This document shows, piece by piece, positions 45,057-53,418 of a stretch of 64,000 bases of DNA. Position numbers and translations under genes: made by a program. The notes under the pieces were generated by a model, which was not told the DNA's origin, made no database searches, and saw nothing but the letters and a program-made list of their open reading frames with translations. Within the stretch, counting starts at the first letter, position 1. Each line of letters starts with the position of its first letter. Source of the DNA: an uncultured Allosphingosinicella sp. (GTDB lineage Bacteria > Pseudomonadota > Alphaproteobacteria > Sphingomonadales > Sphingomonadaceae); the NCBI GenBank assembly GCA_934539295.1, contig CAKTCN010000002.1:1-64000 (forward strand). The letters run 5' to 3'.

Positions 45057-45794
45057 ATGTTCGACCTTTCAGGAATGACCGCCCTCGTGACCGGCGCGTC
45101 CGGGGGTATCGGGAGTGCCGTCGCGAAAGCGCTGGCAGGGCAGGGCGCACGCCTCGCGCTTTCGGGGTCCAATGCATCCAAGCTGGAGGCATTTCGCGCC
45201 GAACTGGGCGGTGATCATGTCGCGCTGACCTGCGACCTCTCCGATGCTGCCGCGGTGGATGCGCTGGTGCCGCGGGCGGTGGAGGCGCTCGGCAAGATCG
45301 ACATCCTCGTCAACAATGCCGGCGTCACGCGCGACAACCTCGCCATGCGGATGAAGGACGAGGAATGGTCCGACGTGATCCGCATCAACCTTGAAGGCGC
45401 GTTCCGCCTCGCCCGCGCGGCGCTGAAGCCCATGATGCGTGCGCGTCACGGGCGCATCATCTCCGTCACGTCGGTGGTCGGTGCGACCGGCAATTCGGGG
45501 CAAGCCAATTACGCCGCGTCAAAGGCGGGGCTGGTCGGCATGTCCAAGGCGCTGGCGCAGGAAGTCGCGAGCCGCGGCATCACCGTCAACTGTATCGCAC
45601 CCGGCTTCATTGCATCGCCGATGACCGACGTTCTGCCCGATGCGCAGAAGGAAGCGCTCCTCACCAAGATTCCTGTCGGAAAGCTGGGCGAGGGGAGCGA
45701 CATCGGCGCCGCCGCCGTCTATCTGGCGAGCCGCGAGGCGGGCTACGTCACCGGCCAGACGTTGCACGTCAACGGCGGCATGGCGATGCTCTGA
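45057..45794 (+). CDS. fabG: 3-oxoacyl-ACP reductase
   Basis: A 245-residue short-chain dehydrogenase reducing beta-ketoacyl-ACP with NADPH. MFDLSGMTALVTGASGGIGS holds the cofactor loop, NNAG is near residue 84, and the catalytic Ser-Tyr-Lys set is in SVVGATGNSGQANYAASKAG. GGGAG is seven bases before ATG 45057, which also matches the family start; an ATG six bases upstream overlaps the GxxExxY stop. Insertion of the element has therefore left fabG with its own ribosome site but within the element's transcript. Confidence 0.97.
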   Translation: MFDLSGMTALVTGASGGIGSAVAKALAGQGARLALSGSNASKLEAFRAELGGDHVALTCDLSDAAAVDALVPRAVEALGKIDILVNNAGVTRDNLAMRMKDEEWSDVIRINLEGAFRLARAALKPMMRARHGRIISVTSVVGATGNSGQANYAASKAGLVGMSKALAQEVASRGITVNCIAPGFIASPMTDVLPDAQKEALLTKIPVGKLGEGSDIGAAAVYLASREAGYVTGQTLHVNGGMAML

Positions 45795-45896
45795 TCAAGC
45801 GATTGTTAATCCACAGCTATTTCCGCCCACTTGCCAGCGCCCGTCGGGACCGGCTAGGGCGGCAGTCAAACAAAGCCTAAGGGAAGGTAGAAGAAT
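45795..45896 (+). promoter_or_regulatory. acpP upstream region
   Basis: The 102-base gap before acpP probably carries an acpP promoter, as ACP is highly expressed; I cannot fix its hexamers. An AAGGGAAGG ribosome site ends about 10 bases before the ATG. An imperfect GC-rich dyad (CCAGCGCC...GGCTAGG) lies in the middle. Confidence 0.3.
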
Positions 45897-46133
45897 ATGA
45901 GCGAGACCGCCGAACGCGTTAAGAAGATCGTCGTCGAGCATCTCGGCGTCGAAGCCGACAAGGTCACCGAAGAGGCGAGCTTCATCGACGATCTCGGCGC
46001 CGACAGCCTCGACATCGTCGAGCTGGTGATGGCTTTCGAGGAAGAGTTCGGCGTGGAGATCCCCGACGACGCGGCCGAGAAGATCGCCACCGTCAAGGAC
46101 GCGATCGACTATATCGAGACCAACAAGGGCTGA
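45897..46133 (+). CDS. acpP: Acyl carrier protein
   Basis: A 78-residue carrier protein. The phosphopantetheine serine is in [10 protein letters not shown] near residue 38; the protein is acidic and helical with the usual [20 protein letters not shown] start and the end [11 protein letters not shown]. It carries growing acyl chains for FabD, FabG and FabF, all encoded next to it. Confidence 0.98.
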   Translation: MSETAERVKKIVVEHLGVEADKVTEEASFIDDLGADSLDIVELVMAFEEEFGVEIPDDAAEKIATVKDAIDYIETNKG

Positions 46134-46155
46134 GGTCCACGGACCCGCTCGCCCT

Positions 46156-46219
46156 GAGCTTGTCGAAGGGCTGCCTCCTTGTGAGGTGGCCCTAGAACCT
46201 GCAGGGCTTCGACAGGCTC
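46156..46219. repeat. Palindromic dispersed repeat between acpP and fabF
   Basis: Arms GAGCTTGTCGAAGGGCTGC (46156-46174) and GCAGGGCTTCGACAGGCTC (46201-46219) are inverted copies with three mismatches. The core GAGCTTGTCGAAG is a very common dispersed palindromic unit in proteobacterial genomes. It would form a hairpin in the acpP-fabF transcript. Confidence 0.8.
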
Positions 46220-46278
46220 GGCCCGGAAGGGTTTGAGCCTGTTCGTGTCTTTGCGGTTGGTGCTTTTGGAGAATGATG

Positions 46279-47538
46279 ATGCGCCGCGTAGTTGTAACTG
46301 GTCTGGGTCTCGTGACGCCGCTCGGTGCGGACGTCGAGACGAGCTGGCGGAACATTCTTGCGTCGAAAAGCGGCGCGGGGCGGATCACGCGCTTCGACCC
46401 GACCGATTATGCCTGCACCATCGCGTGCGAGGTGAAGGCGCCGGATCATGAATTCGGCTTCGACCCCGGCAAGCGCGTCGATCACAAGATCCAGCGCCAG
46501 GTCGATCCCTTCATCGTCTACGGCATCGACGCCGCCGGCCAGGCGCTGGAAGATGCCGGCCTCACCGACATGAGCGAGGAAGAGCGCTACCGCACCGGCG
46601 TGTCGATCGGTTCGGGCATCGGCGGCCTGCCGGGCATCGAGAAGGAATCGATCGTCCTGCATGAAAAGGGGCCGCGCCGCGTGTCGCCGCACTTCGTGCA
46701 TGGCCGCCTGATCAACCTCATCTCGGGTCAGGTCTCGATCAAATATGGCCTGATGGGGCCGAACCATGCGGTCGTCACGGCCTGCTCGACCGGCGCCCAC
46801 TCGATCGGCGATGCGGCGCGCATGATCATGCTCGACGATGCCGACGTGATGCTGGCAGGCGGCGCCGAGAGCGCGCTGTGCCCGCTCGGCATTGCCGGCT
46901 TCTCGCAGGCACGGGCGCTGTCGACCAACTTCAACGACACGCCGGAAAAGGCCAGCCGCCCCTATGACAAGGATCGTGACGGCTTCGTCATGGGCGAGGG
47001 CGCGGGCGTGGTGGTGCTAGAGGAATATGAGCATGCCAAGGCACGCGGCGCCAAGATCTATGCCGAGGTGATCGGATACGGCATGTCGGGCGACGCTTAC
47101 CATGTGACCGCGCCGCATCCCGAGGGCGCCGGCGGGTTCCGCGCGATGCAGGTCGCCATGAAGCGCTCGGGCCTGGCGCTCGAGGATATCGACTATATCA
47201 ACGCCCATGGCACCTCAACACCGCTCGGCGACGAACTCGAGCTGGGCGCGGTGCGCAAGCTGTTCGGCGGCGCCATCGACGGCCTGTCGATGAGCTCGAC
47301 CAAGTCGGCGATCGGCCACCTGCTCGGCGGCGCCGGGGCGGTCGAGGCGATCTTCTGCATCCTGGCACTGCGCGACCAGATCGTCCCGCCGACGCTCAAC
47401 CTCGACAATCCGAGCGAGGGCACGGCGGGCGTCGACCTCGTCCCGCACGTGGCCAAGGAGCGCAAGGTCCGCGCGGTGCTCAACAACAGCTTCGGCTTCG
47501 GCGGCACCAACGCCAGCCTGGTGCTGCGGGCGATTTAA
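46279..47538 (+). CDS. fabF: Beta-ketoacyl-ACP synthase II
   Basis: A 419-residue condensing enzyme extending acyl-ACP with malonyl-ACP. The start RRVVVTGLGLVTPLGADVET, nucleophile Cys in VTACSTGAHSIGDA, and catalytic His in NAHGTSTPLGD and KSAIGHLLGGAGA are all present. Three ATGs run in tandem at 46273, 46276 and 46279; the GGAGA site at 46268-46272 is best spaced for the third. It lies downstream of acpP, as in most proteobacteria. Confidence 0.97.
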   Translation: MRRVVVTGLGLVTPLGADVETSWRNILASKSGAGRITRFDPTDYACTIACEVKAPDHEFGFDPGKRVDHKIQRQVDPFIVYGIDAAGQALEDAGLTDMSEEERYRTGVSIGSGIGGLPGIEKESIVLHEKGPRRVSPHFVHGRLINLISGQVSIKYGLMGPNHAVVTACSTGAHSIGDAARMIMLDDADVMLAGGAESALCPLGIAGFSQARALSTNFNDTPEKASRPYDKDRDGFVMGEGAGVVVLEEYEHAKARGAKIYAEVIGYGMSGDAYHVTAPHPEGAGGFRAMQVAMKRSGLALEDIDYINAHGTSTPLGDELELGAVRKLFGGAIDGLSMSSTKSAIGHLLGGAGAVEAIFCILALRDQIVPPTLNLDNPSEGTAGVDLVPHVAKERKVRAVLNNSFGFGGTNASLVLRAI

Positions 47539-47555
47539 CTAGAGCCCTCTACCTT

Positions 47556-47634
47556 GGGGAGAGGGTTGGGTGAGGGGGTACGGCGTCAGTGAGTAATCCC
47601 GGAGTCAGTACCCCCTCACCCCAGCCCTCTCCCC
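47556..47634. repeat. Long palindromic repeat spanning the mltG start
   Basis: Arms 47556-47581 and 47608-47634 (GGGGAGAGGG...GAGGGGGTAC and GTACCCCCTCACCC...CCTCTCCCC) are inverted copies differing by one base change and one indel. Each arm is followed or preceded by a further small palindrome, including a 10-bp CCCTCTCCCC/GGGGAGAGGG pair at 47625-47647. The unit resembles the CCCTCACCCCAACCCTCTCC repeat common in proteobacteria. The mltG start codon lies between the arms. Confidence 0.85.
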
Positions 47635-48632
47635 GCAGGGGAGAGGGAGCCAAGCCGCGGCGGTTCTTGCGCGTTGCCTTGATTCTCGCCACCCTCGCCC
47701 TGCTCACCGCCGCATTCGCTTATTGGTCCCTGTGGGCCAGCGCCGGCCCCGCGCTCGACAAGCCGCAGACCGTGATCGTCGAACAAGGCTCCAGCCTTTC
47801 GCGCGTCACCTCGCAGCTTGTCAGCGTGGGCGCGGTGCCCGGCACCGATGCCACCTACCGCGTCATGGCACGCCTGTTCGGCTCCGCCGATCCTATCCAG
47901 GCCGGCGAATTTGAGATCCCGGCTGGCACGTCCGGCGCCGGGTTGCTCGACATCCTCCAGCACGGCCAGCCCGTCCAGCGCCTCGTCACCGTGCCCGAAG
48001 GCACGCCGTCCATCATCGTCCACGAAAAGCTGATGGCGGAGAAGCTGCTCACCGGCTCGGTCTCTGTGCCGGCCGAAGGCTCCGTGCTTCCCGACAGCTA
48101 CGGCTTCCAGCGCGGCGAGAGCCGCGCCGCCGTGCTGAAGCGCATGCAGGACGCGATGACGCGCGAACTCGACCGGTTGTGGGCCAAGCGCCAGCCGCAC
48201 AGCGTTGTCACCTCGAAGCAGGACGCGGTTACGCTGGCCTCCGTAGTCGAGAAGGAGACCGGCAAGCCATCCGAGCGGCCGATGGTTGCCGGCGTCTACT
48301 CAAATCGCCTGCGCATCGGCATGAAGCTTGATGCCGATCCGACCGTCATTTATCCGATCACCAAGGGCAAGCCGCTCGGCCGTCGCATCCGCCGTTCGGA
48401 ACTGCAGGCCGATAACGGCTACAACACCTATGCCCGCGCAGGCCTTCCCGCCGGCCCGATCGCCAATCCGGGGCGAGAGTCGATCGCTGCCGTGCTGAAC
48501 CCTGCCAGGACGCAGGCACTTTTCTTCGTCGCGGACGGGACCGGCGGCCACATCTTTGCGAACACGCTGGCGGAGCATAATGCCAACGTCGCCAAATGGT
48601 ACGCGCTGCGCCGAGCTCGCGGCGAGATGTGA
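47589..48632 (+). CDS. mltG: Endolytic transglycosylase MltG
   Basis: A 347-residue inner-membrane murein transglycosylase thought to end nascent glycan strands. The membrane helix is at about residues 27-48 (LRVALILATLALLTAAFAYW); the YceG domain has a LysM-like part, then TLASVVEKETGKPSERPMVA with the catalytic Glu, and GVYSNRLRIGMKLDADPTVIYP. The start is GTG 47589. Residues 6-22 (VSTPSPQPSPRRGEGAK) are encoded by a dispersed palindromic repeat, so the cytoplasmic N-terminus is repeat-derived. A TTG at residue 27 would exclude it. Confidence 0.93.
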   Translation: MSNPGVSTPSPQPSPRRGEGAKPRRFLRVALILATLALLTAAFAYWSLWASAGPALDKPQTVIVEQGSSLSRVTSQLVSVGAVPGTDATYRVMARLFGSADPIQAGEFEIPAGTSGAGLLDILQHGQPVQRLVTVPEGTPSIIVHEKLMAEKLLTGSVSVPAEGSVLPDSYGFQRGESRAAVLKRMQDAMTRELDRLWAKRQPHSVVTSKQDAVTLASVVEKETGKPSERPMVAGVYSNRLRIGMKLDADPTVIYPITKGKPLGRRIRRSELQADNGYNTYARAGLPAGPIANPGRESIAAVLNPARTQALFFVADGTGGHIFANTLAEHNANVAKWYALRRARGEM

Positions 48633-48852
48633 TGCACGCCTGACCCGGGCATCAAGGTCGTCCGCGGCGCTGCTCATTTCTGCGATTTCGTATAGACCGC
48701 CCCTGCATGCATGAGGCCCGGCGCGTGCCGGAAACCATATGCAAAACATACGGCATTTCAGGTCCTTGCTCTGGAGACCCTACGGGCGGCTGCCCTAATT
48801 GACACTCCCTCGCGTGTCCTTTTCCGGACGCGCCCATCGGGGGATCAAGGAC
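48633..48852 (+). promoter_or_regulatory. kdp upstream region
   Basis: In this 220-base gap TTGACA at 48799-48804 is a consensus -35, though the matching -10 position is poor. An 8-bp hairpin (48812-48819 with 48826-48833) lies 19 bases before the first small kdp-associated ORF. A KdpE operator cannot be recognised by eye. Confidence 0.3.
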
Positions 48853-48936
48853 ATGCAGGACTTCTTGTTCATCGGCATCCTGGCCGGGCTGGCGGCGCTT
48901 ACGTTCGCCTATGCCCGCCTGTGCGACAATGCGTGA
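48853..48936 (+). CDS. 27-residue membrane peptide preceding kdpF
   Basis: A very short frame, MQDFLFIGILAGLAALTFAY then ARLCDNA, a single membrane helix ending in a polar tail with Cys-Asp. AAGGA (48848-48852) directly precedes the ATG, which is closer than ideal. It ends nine bases before kdpF. Similar tiny proteins with an ARxCD-type tail occur upstream of kdpF in other bacteria as far as I recall, so it is probably an extra small Kdp-associated protein. Its role is unknown. Confidence 0.6.
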   Translation: MQDFLFIGILAGLAALTFAYARLCDNA

Positions 48937-48945
48937 GGCGCGGCC

Positions 48946-49035
48946 ATGACGCTCGACCTTGCGCTTGCTGGCGCGACCGCGCTCGCTCTCCTCTTCTACC
49001 TCGTGGCCGTGCTCGTCCGGCCCGAGCGCTTCTGA
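48946..49035 (+). CDS. kdpF: K+-transporting ATPase subunit KdpF
   Basis: A 29-residue membrane peptide, [20 protein letters not shown] followed by AVLVRPERF. The YL...L.RPE.F ending is the KdpF pattern. KdpF stabilises the KdpABC potassium pump. It lies 16 bases before kdpA in the usual order F-A-B-C, and its size keeps it out of many annotations. Confidence 0.9.
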   Translation: MTLDLALAGATALALLFYLVAVLVRPERF

Positions 49036-49051
49036 CGAAAGGCCTCAGGCT

Positions 49052-50755
49052 ATGACCTTCGAAGGCTGGCTGCTCATCACCCTGTTCACCGCGATCCTAT
49101 TTGCGCTGGCGAAACCCGTCGGCACCTGGCTGTTCGCGCTCTATGAAGGGCGGCGGACACCGCTCCACTTCGCACTCGGTCCGGTCGAGCGCGGCTTCTA
49201 CAAGCTCGCGGGCATCGATCCGACCGTCGAGCAGGGATGGCGCCGATACGCGGTGCACATGCTGCTGTTCAACATGGCGCTGCTGATCTTCACCTACATG
49301 ATCCTGCGGCTGCAGGGCGTGCTGCCCGGCAACCCGCGCGGACTGCCCGGTCTGGAGCCGCACCTCGCCTTCAACACGGCGGTGAGCTTCACCACCAATA
49401 CCAACTGGCAGAGCTATGCCGGCGAGGCGGTGATGTCGAACCTCAGCCAGATGCTGGGGCTCACCATCCAGAACTTCCTGTCGGCAGCGACCGGCATTGC
49501 GCTCGCATTCGCCTTGTTCCGCGGCTTCGCGCGGCGCAGCGCGGACGGCATCGGCAACTTCTGGGCCGACATGACACGGGTGACGCTCTACCTGCTGCTG
49601 CCGCTGTCGATCGTCTATGCGCTGCTCCTGGTCGCCAGCGGCGTGCCGCAGACCTTCGCCGCCTCGGTCGACATCACCACGCTGGAAGGCGCTTCGCAGA
49701 CGTTGAGCATCGGACCGGTCGCAAGCCAAGAAGCGATCAAGATGCTGGGCACCAATGGCGGCGGCTTCTTCAACGCCAACAGTGCCCATCCGTTCGAAAA
49801 TCCGACGGCGCTCACCAACATGGTGCAGATGCTGTCGATCTTCCTGATCGGCGTCGGGCTTACCTGGACCTTCGGAAAGGCCGTCGGAAACACGCGTCAG
49901 GGCTGGGCGATCCTGGGCGCGATGATGGTGCTGTTCCTCGTCGGCGTGGGCGTCACCTATTGGGCCGAAGCAGCAGGCAATCCCATCCTTCACGGCCTTG
50001 GCGTGCCCGGCGGTAATATGGAGGGCAAGGAGGTCCGCTTCGGCATCGCCGCCTCGGCGCTGTTCGCCGTGGTCACCACGGCGGCATCGTGCGGCGCCGT
50101 CAATGCCATGCATGACAGCTTCACGGCCCTCGGTGGCATGATCCCCCTGTTCAACATGCAGCTTGGTGAGGTCGTGATCGGCGGCGTCGGCGCGGGCATT
50201 TACGGCTTCCTGCTGTTCGCCATCCTGGCCGTGTTCGTCGCCGGCCTGATGGTCGGCCGCACGCCCGAATATGTCGGCAAGAAGATCGAGGCACGCGAAG
50301 TGAAGCTCGCCGTGCTTGCCATCGCTGTGCTGCCGCTCACCATCCTCGGCCTCACCGCTGCGGCTTCGGTGCTGCTCTCGGGCCTTGCCGGTCCCTTGAA
50401 CAAGGGTCCGCACGGCTTTTCGGAGATCCTCTACGCCTTCACCAGCGCGGTCGCGAACAACGGTTCGGCCTTTGCGGGCCTGACCGCCAACACGCCTTTC
50501 TACAATGCGTGGCTGGGCGTCGCGATGTGGCTGGGGCGCTTCTTCATCATCGTGCCGATGCTTGCCGTCGCCGGCGGCCTGGCCGCGAAGAAGTACACGC
50601 CGGCAAGCTCGGGCTCGTTCCCGACCACCGGTCCACTGTGGATCGGGCTCCTCGTCGGCATCGTGCTGATCGTCGGCGGCCTCACCTTCCTGCCGAGCCT
50701 CGCGCTCGGTCCCATCGCCGATCATCTCGCGATGATCCGCGGCCAACTCTTCTGA
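49052..50755 (+). CDS. kdpA: K+-transporting ATPase subunit KdpA
   Basis: A 567-residue channel-like membrane subunit that selects potassium. It has ten or so helices and the four degenerate selectivity loops: [38 protein letters not shown] and [11 protein letters not shown]. The start [24 protein letters not shown] matches the family, while the open frame upstream covers kdpF in another phase. It is part of the kdpFABC operon. Confidence 0.97.
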   Translation: MTFEGWLLITLFTAILFALAKPVGTWLFALYEGRRTPLHFALGPVERGFYKLAGIDPTVEQGWRRYAVHMLLFNMALLIFTYMILRLQGVLPGNPRGLPGLEPHLAFNTAVSFTTNTNWQSYAGEAVMSNLSQMLGLTIQNFLSAATGIALAFALFRGFARRSADGIGNFWADMTRVTLYLLLPLSIVYALLLVASGVPQTFAASVDITTLEGASQTLSIGPVASQEAIKMLGTNGGGFFNANSAHPFENPTALTNMVQMLSIFLIGVGLTWTFGKAVGNTRQGWAILGAMMVLFLVGVGVTYWAEAAGNPILHGLGVPGGNMEGKEVRFGIAASALFAVVTTAASCGAVNAMHDSFTALGGMIPLFNMQLGEVVIGGVGAGIYGFLLFAILAVFVAGLMVGRTPEYVGKKIEAREVKLAVLAIAVLPLTILGLTAAASVLLSGLAGPLNKGPHGFSEILYAFTSAVANNGSAFAGLTANTPFYNAWLGVAMWLGRFFIIVPMLAVAGGLAAKKYTPASSGSFPTTGPLWIGLLVGIVLIVGGLTFLPSLALGPIADHLAMIRGQLF

Positions 50756-50769
50756 TCGGAGCCGCCAAT

Positions 50770-52806
50770 ATGGCCCGTGCAAACACGAAATCGCTCTTCA
50801 CGGCAGAATTGATCGTACCCGCGATCGGGGACGCCTTCCGCAAGCTCGATCCCAGACAACTCGTCCGCAATCCGGTGATGTTCGTGACAGCCTGCGTGGC
50901 GGTGCTGCTCACCATCCTGCTGGTCGTGGGGCAGGATCCGCTCAGCATCGGCTTCAAGCTCCAGCTCGTCGTCTGGCTGTGGCTTACCGTCCTGTTCGGC
51001 ACCTTTGCCGAGGCACTGGCCGAAGGACGCGGGAAGGCGCAGGCGGCCAGCCTTCGCGCGACCAAGGCCGAACTCACCGCGAAGCGGCTCACGGGCGACG
51101 GCCGCGAGATCGAGAGCGTGCCGGCCAGCGCGCTCAAGGTGGGCGACATCGTCCTGGTAGAAACTGGCGATCTCATTCCTTCTGACGGCGAGGTCGTCTC
51201 GGGTGTCGCCTCGGTCAACGAGGCCGCAATCACCGGCGAGTCCGCGCCGGTGATCCGCGAAGCGGGCGGCGACCGTTCGGCGGTGACTGCAGGTACGCGC
51301 GTCATCTCGGACGAGATCCGCGTCCGCGTCACCGTGAATCCTGGCCAGGGCTTTCTCGACCGCATGATCGCTCTGGTGGAAGGCGCCGAGCGGCAGAAGA
51401 CGCCCAACGAGGTCGCGCTGACTTTGCTGCTGATCGGTCTCACCATCATCTTCCTGATCGCGGTCGCCACCATCCCGGGCTTTGCCTCCTATGCGGGCGG
51501 CGCGATCCCGGTGGCGATTCTCGCAGCTTTGCTGATCACACTTATCCCGACGACCATTGCCGCTCTTCTGTCGGCGATCGGCATCGCGGGCATGGACCGG
51601 CTGGTGCGCTTCAACGTGCTGGCCAAGTCGGGCCGGGCTGTGGAGGCGGCGGGCGATGTAGACGTGCTGCTGCTCGACAAGACGGGCACCATCACCGTCG
51701 GTGATCGCCAGGCATCCGAGTTTCGGGCGGTGGGCGGTGTCTCCGCTCAGGAGCTCGCCAACGCAGCCTTGCTCGCCAGTCTCGCGGACGAGACGCCGGA
51801 AGGCCGCTCGATCGTCGTGCTCGCACGCGACAGGTTCGGGGTGAGCATCGCCGCGCTGCCATCGGCCGCCGAGGTGATCCCGTTCACGGCGCAGACCCGC
51901 ATTTCTGGCGTGAAGATCGCCGGTTCCACCATCGTCAAGGGCGCGGTGGATTCGGTACTCAGGGCCAATCCGGGTGTGGAGCAGACCGCCGGCGCGACCG
52001 AACTGCGCCGCATCACCGACGAGATCGCCCGCGCCGGCGGCACCCCGCTCGCGGTGGCGAAGGACGGCCGCCTGCTCGGCGCCATCTTCCTCAAGGATGT
52101 GGTGAAGGCCGGCATCCGCGAAAGGTTCGGCGAACTGCGTGCGATGGGCATCCGCACGGTGATGATCACCGGCGATAACCCGCTCACTGCCGCGTCGATC
52201 GCGGCCGAGGCGGGCGTGGACGACTTCCTCGCCCAGGCGACGCCGGAGGACAAGCTCGCGCTGATCCGCAAGGAGCAGGGGGGTGGGCGGCTGGTCGCGA
52301 TGTGCGGCGACGGCACCAACGACGCGCCCGCGCTCGCCCAGGCCGATGTCGGCGTCGCCATGAATACCGGCACGCAGGCCGCGCGCGAGGCCGGCAACAT
52401 GGTCGATCTCGACAGCGACCCGACCAAGCTGATCGAGGTGGTGGGGCTCGGCAAGCAGCTGCTCATGACTCGGGGCGCGCTGACGACCTTCTCGGTTGCC
52501 AATGACGTGGCAAAATACTTCGCGATCATCCCGGCCATGTTCGTGGCGCTCTATCCGGGTCTCGGCGTGCTCAATGTCATGGGCCTCGATAGTCCTGAAA
52601 GCGCGATCCTTTCGGCGATCATCTTCAACGCGTTGATCATTCCGGCGCTAGTGCCGCTGGCGCTGAAGGGCGTCGCCTACAAGCCGATGGGGGCGGGCCC
52701 GCTGCTTGCCCGCAACCTCGCCATCTACGGCCTTGGCGGCCTCCTTGCCCCGTTCGTCGGCATCAAGGTCATCGACCTTGCCGTCAGCGGCCTCGGCCTC
52801 GCCTGA
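50770..52806 (+). CDS. kdpB: K+-transporting P-type ATPase subunit KdpB
   Basis: A 678-residue P-type ATPase powering high-affinity potassium uptake. Features are the TGES actuator loop ([11 protein letters not shown]), the phosphorylation site [12 protein letters not shown], the nucleotide-binding region and the hinge [21 protein letters not shown]-terminal [12 protein letters not shown] begins the first helix. The start ATG lies 14 bases after kdpA with a GGAG site. Confidence 0.98.
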   Translation: MARANTKSLFTAELIVPAIGDAFRKLDPRQLVRNPVMFVTACVAVLLTILLVVGQDPLSIGFKLQLVVWLWLTVLFGTFAEALAEGRGKAQAASLRATKAELTAKRLTGDGREIESVPASALKVGDIVLVETGDLIPSDGEVVSGVASVNEAAITGESAPVIREAGGDRSAVTAGTRVISDEIRVRVTVNPGQGFLDRMIALVEGAERQKTPNEVALTLLLIGLTIIFLIAVATIPGFASYAGGAIPVAILAALLITLIPTTIAALLSAIGIAGMDRLVRFNVLAKSGRAVEAAGDVDVLLLDKTGTITVGDRQASEFRAVGGVSAQELANAALLASLADETPEGRSIVVLARDRFGVSIAALPSAAEVIPFTAQTRISGVKIAGSTIVKGAVDSVLRANPGVEQTAGATELRRITDEIARAGGTPLAVAKDGRLLGAIFLKDVVKAGIRERFGELRAMGIRTVMITGDNPLTAASIAAEAGVDDFLAQATPEDKLALIRKEQGGGRLVAMCGDGTNDAPALAQADVGVAMNTGTQAAREAGNMVDLDSDPTKLIEVVGLGKQLLMTRGALTTFSVANDVAKYFAIIPAMFVALYPGLGVLNVMGLDSPESAILSAIIFNALIIPALVPLALKGVAYKPMGAGPLLARNLAIYGLGGLLAPFVGIKVIDLAVSGLGLA

Positions 52807-52821
52807 TCAGGAGTAAGTTCA

Positions 52822-53415
52822 ATGGGCAAAGATTTTCTATCCGCCATCCGCCCGGCGCTCGTCATGACCCTGTTGTTCGCAGGCCTTCTGGGCCTCGCCT
52901 ATCCGTTCGCCGTGACGGGCGTCAGCCAGGTCATCTTCCCCGTCCAGGCCAATGGAAGCCTGGTGCGGGACGGCGACCGGGTGATCGGTTCATCTGTGGT
53001 CGGCCAGGCATTCACCAACGACGCCTATTTTCACAGCCGCCCTTCGGCTGCCGGCAGCGACGGCTATGACGGCCTGGCATCGTCCGGCTCCAACCTCGGG
53101 CCGACCTCGCAGGCACTGATCGACCGCGTGTCCGCCGATGTCGAGATGCGCCGCGGCGAGGGCATCATGGGCGCCATCCCGGCGGATCTGGTCACCGCAT
53201 CGGGATCGGGCCTCGACCCGCACCTCTCGCCAGCAGCCGCGCTTGCGCAGGCGCCGCGGGTCGCAGGTGCACGGGGTCTTCCGGAAACGGAGGTGCGCGC
53301 GCTGGTGCAAAGGAACATCGATACGCCGCTCATCGGCTTCCTCGGGGCGCCGCACGTCAATCTGCTATCGCTCAACCGCCAACTGGATGCTCTTGCGGCG
53401 GACCGGCGCGGCTGA
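52822..53415 (+). CDS. kdpC: K+-transporting ATPase subunit KdpC
   Basis: A 197-residue subunit with one N-terminal membrane helix (RPALVMTLLFAGLLGLAYPFAVTG) and a periplasmic domain containing GQAFTNDAYFHSRPSAA, SSGSNLGPTSQALIDRV and DLVTASGSGLDPHLSPAAAL, all family-typical. It ends the kdp operon; the next gene is convergent, so kdpD and kdpE do not follow it. Confidence 0.97.
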   Translation: MGKDFLSAIRPALVMTLLFAGLLGLAYPFAVTGVSQVIFPVQANGSLVRDGDRVIGSSVVGQAFTNDAYFHSRPSAAGSDGYDGLASSGSNLGPTSQALIDRVSADVEMRRGEGIMGAIPADLVTASGSGLDPHLSPAAALAQAPRVAGARGLPETEVRALVQRNIDTPLIGFLGAPHVNLLSLNRQLDALAADRRG

Positions 53416-53418
53416 CGC

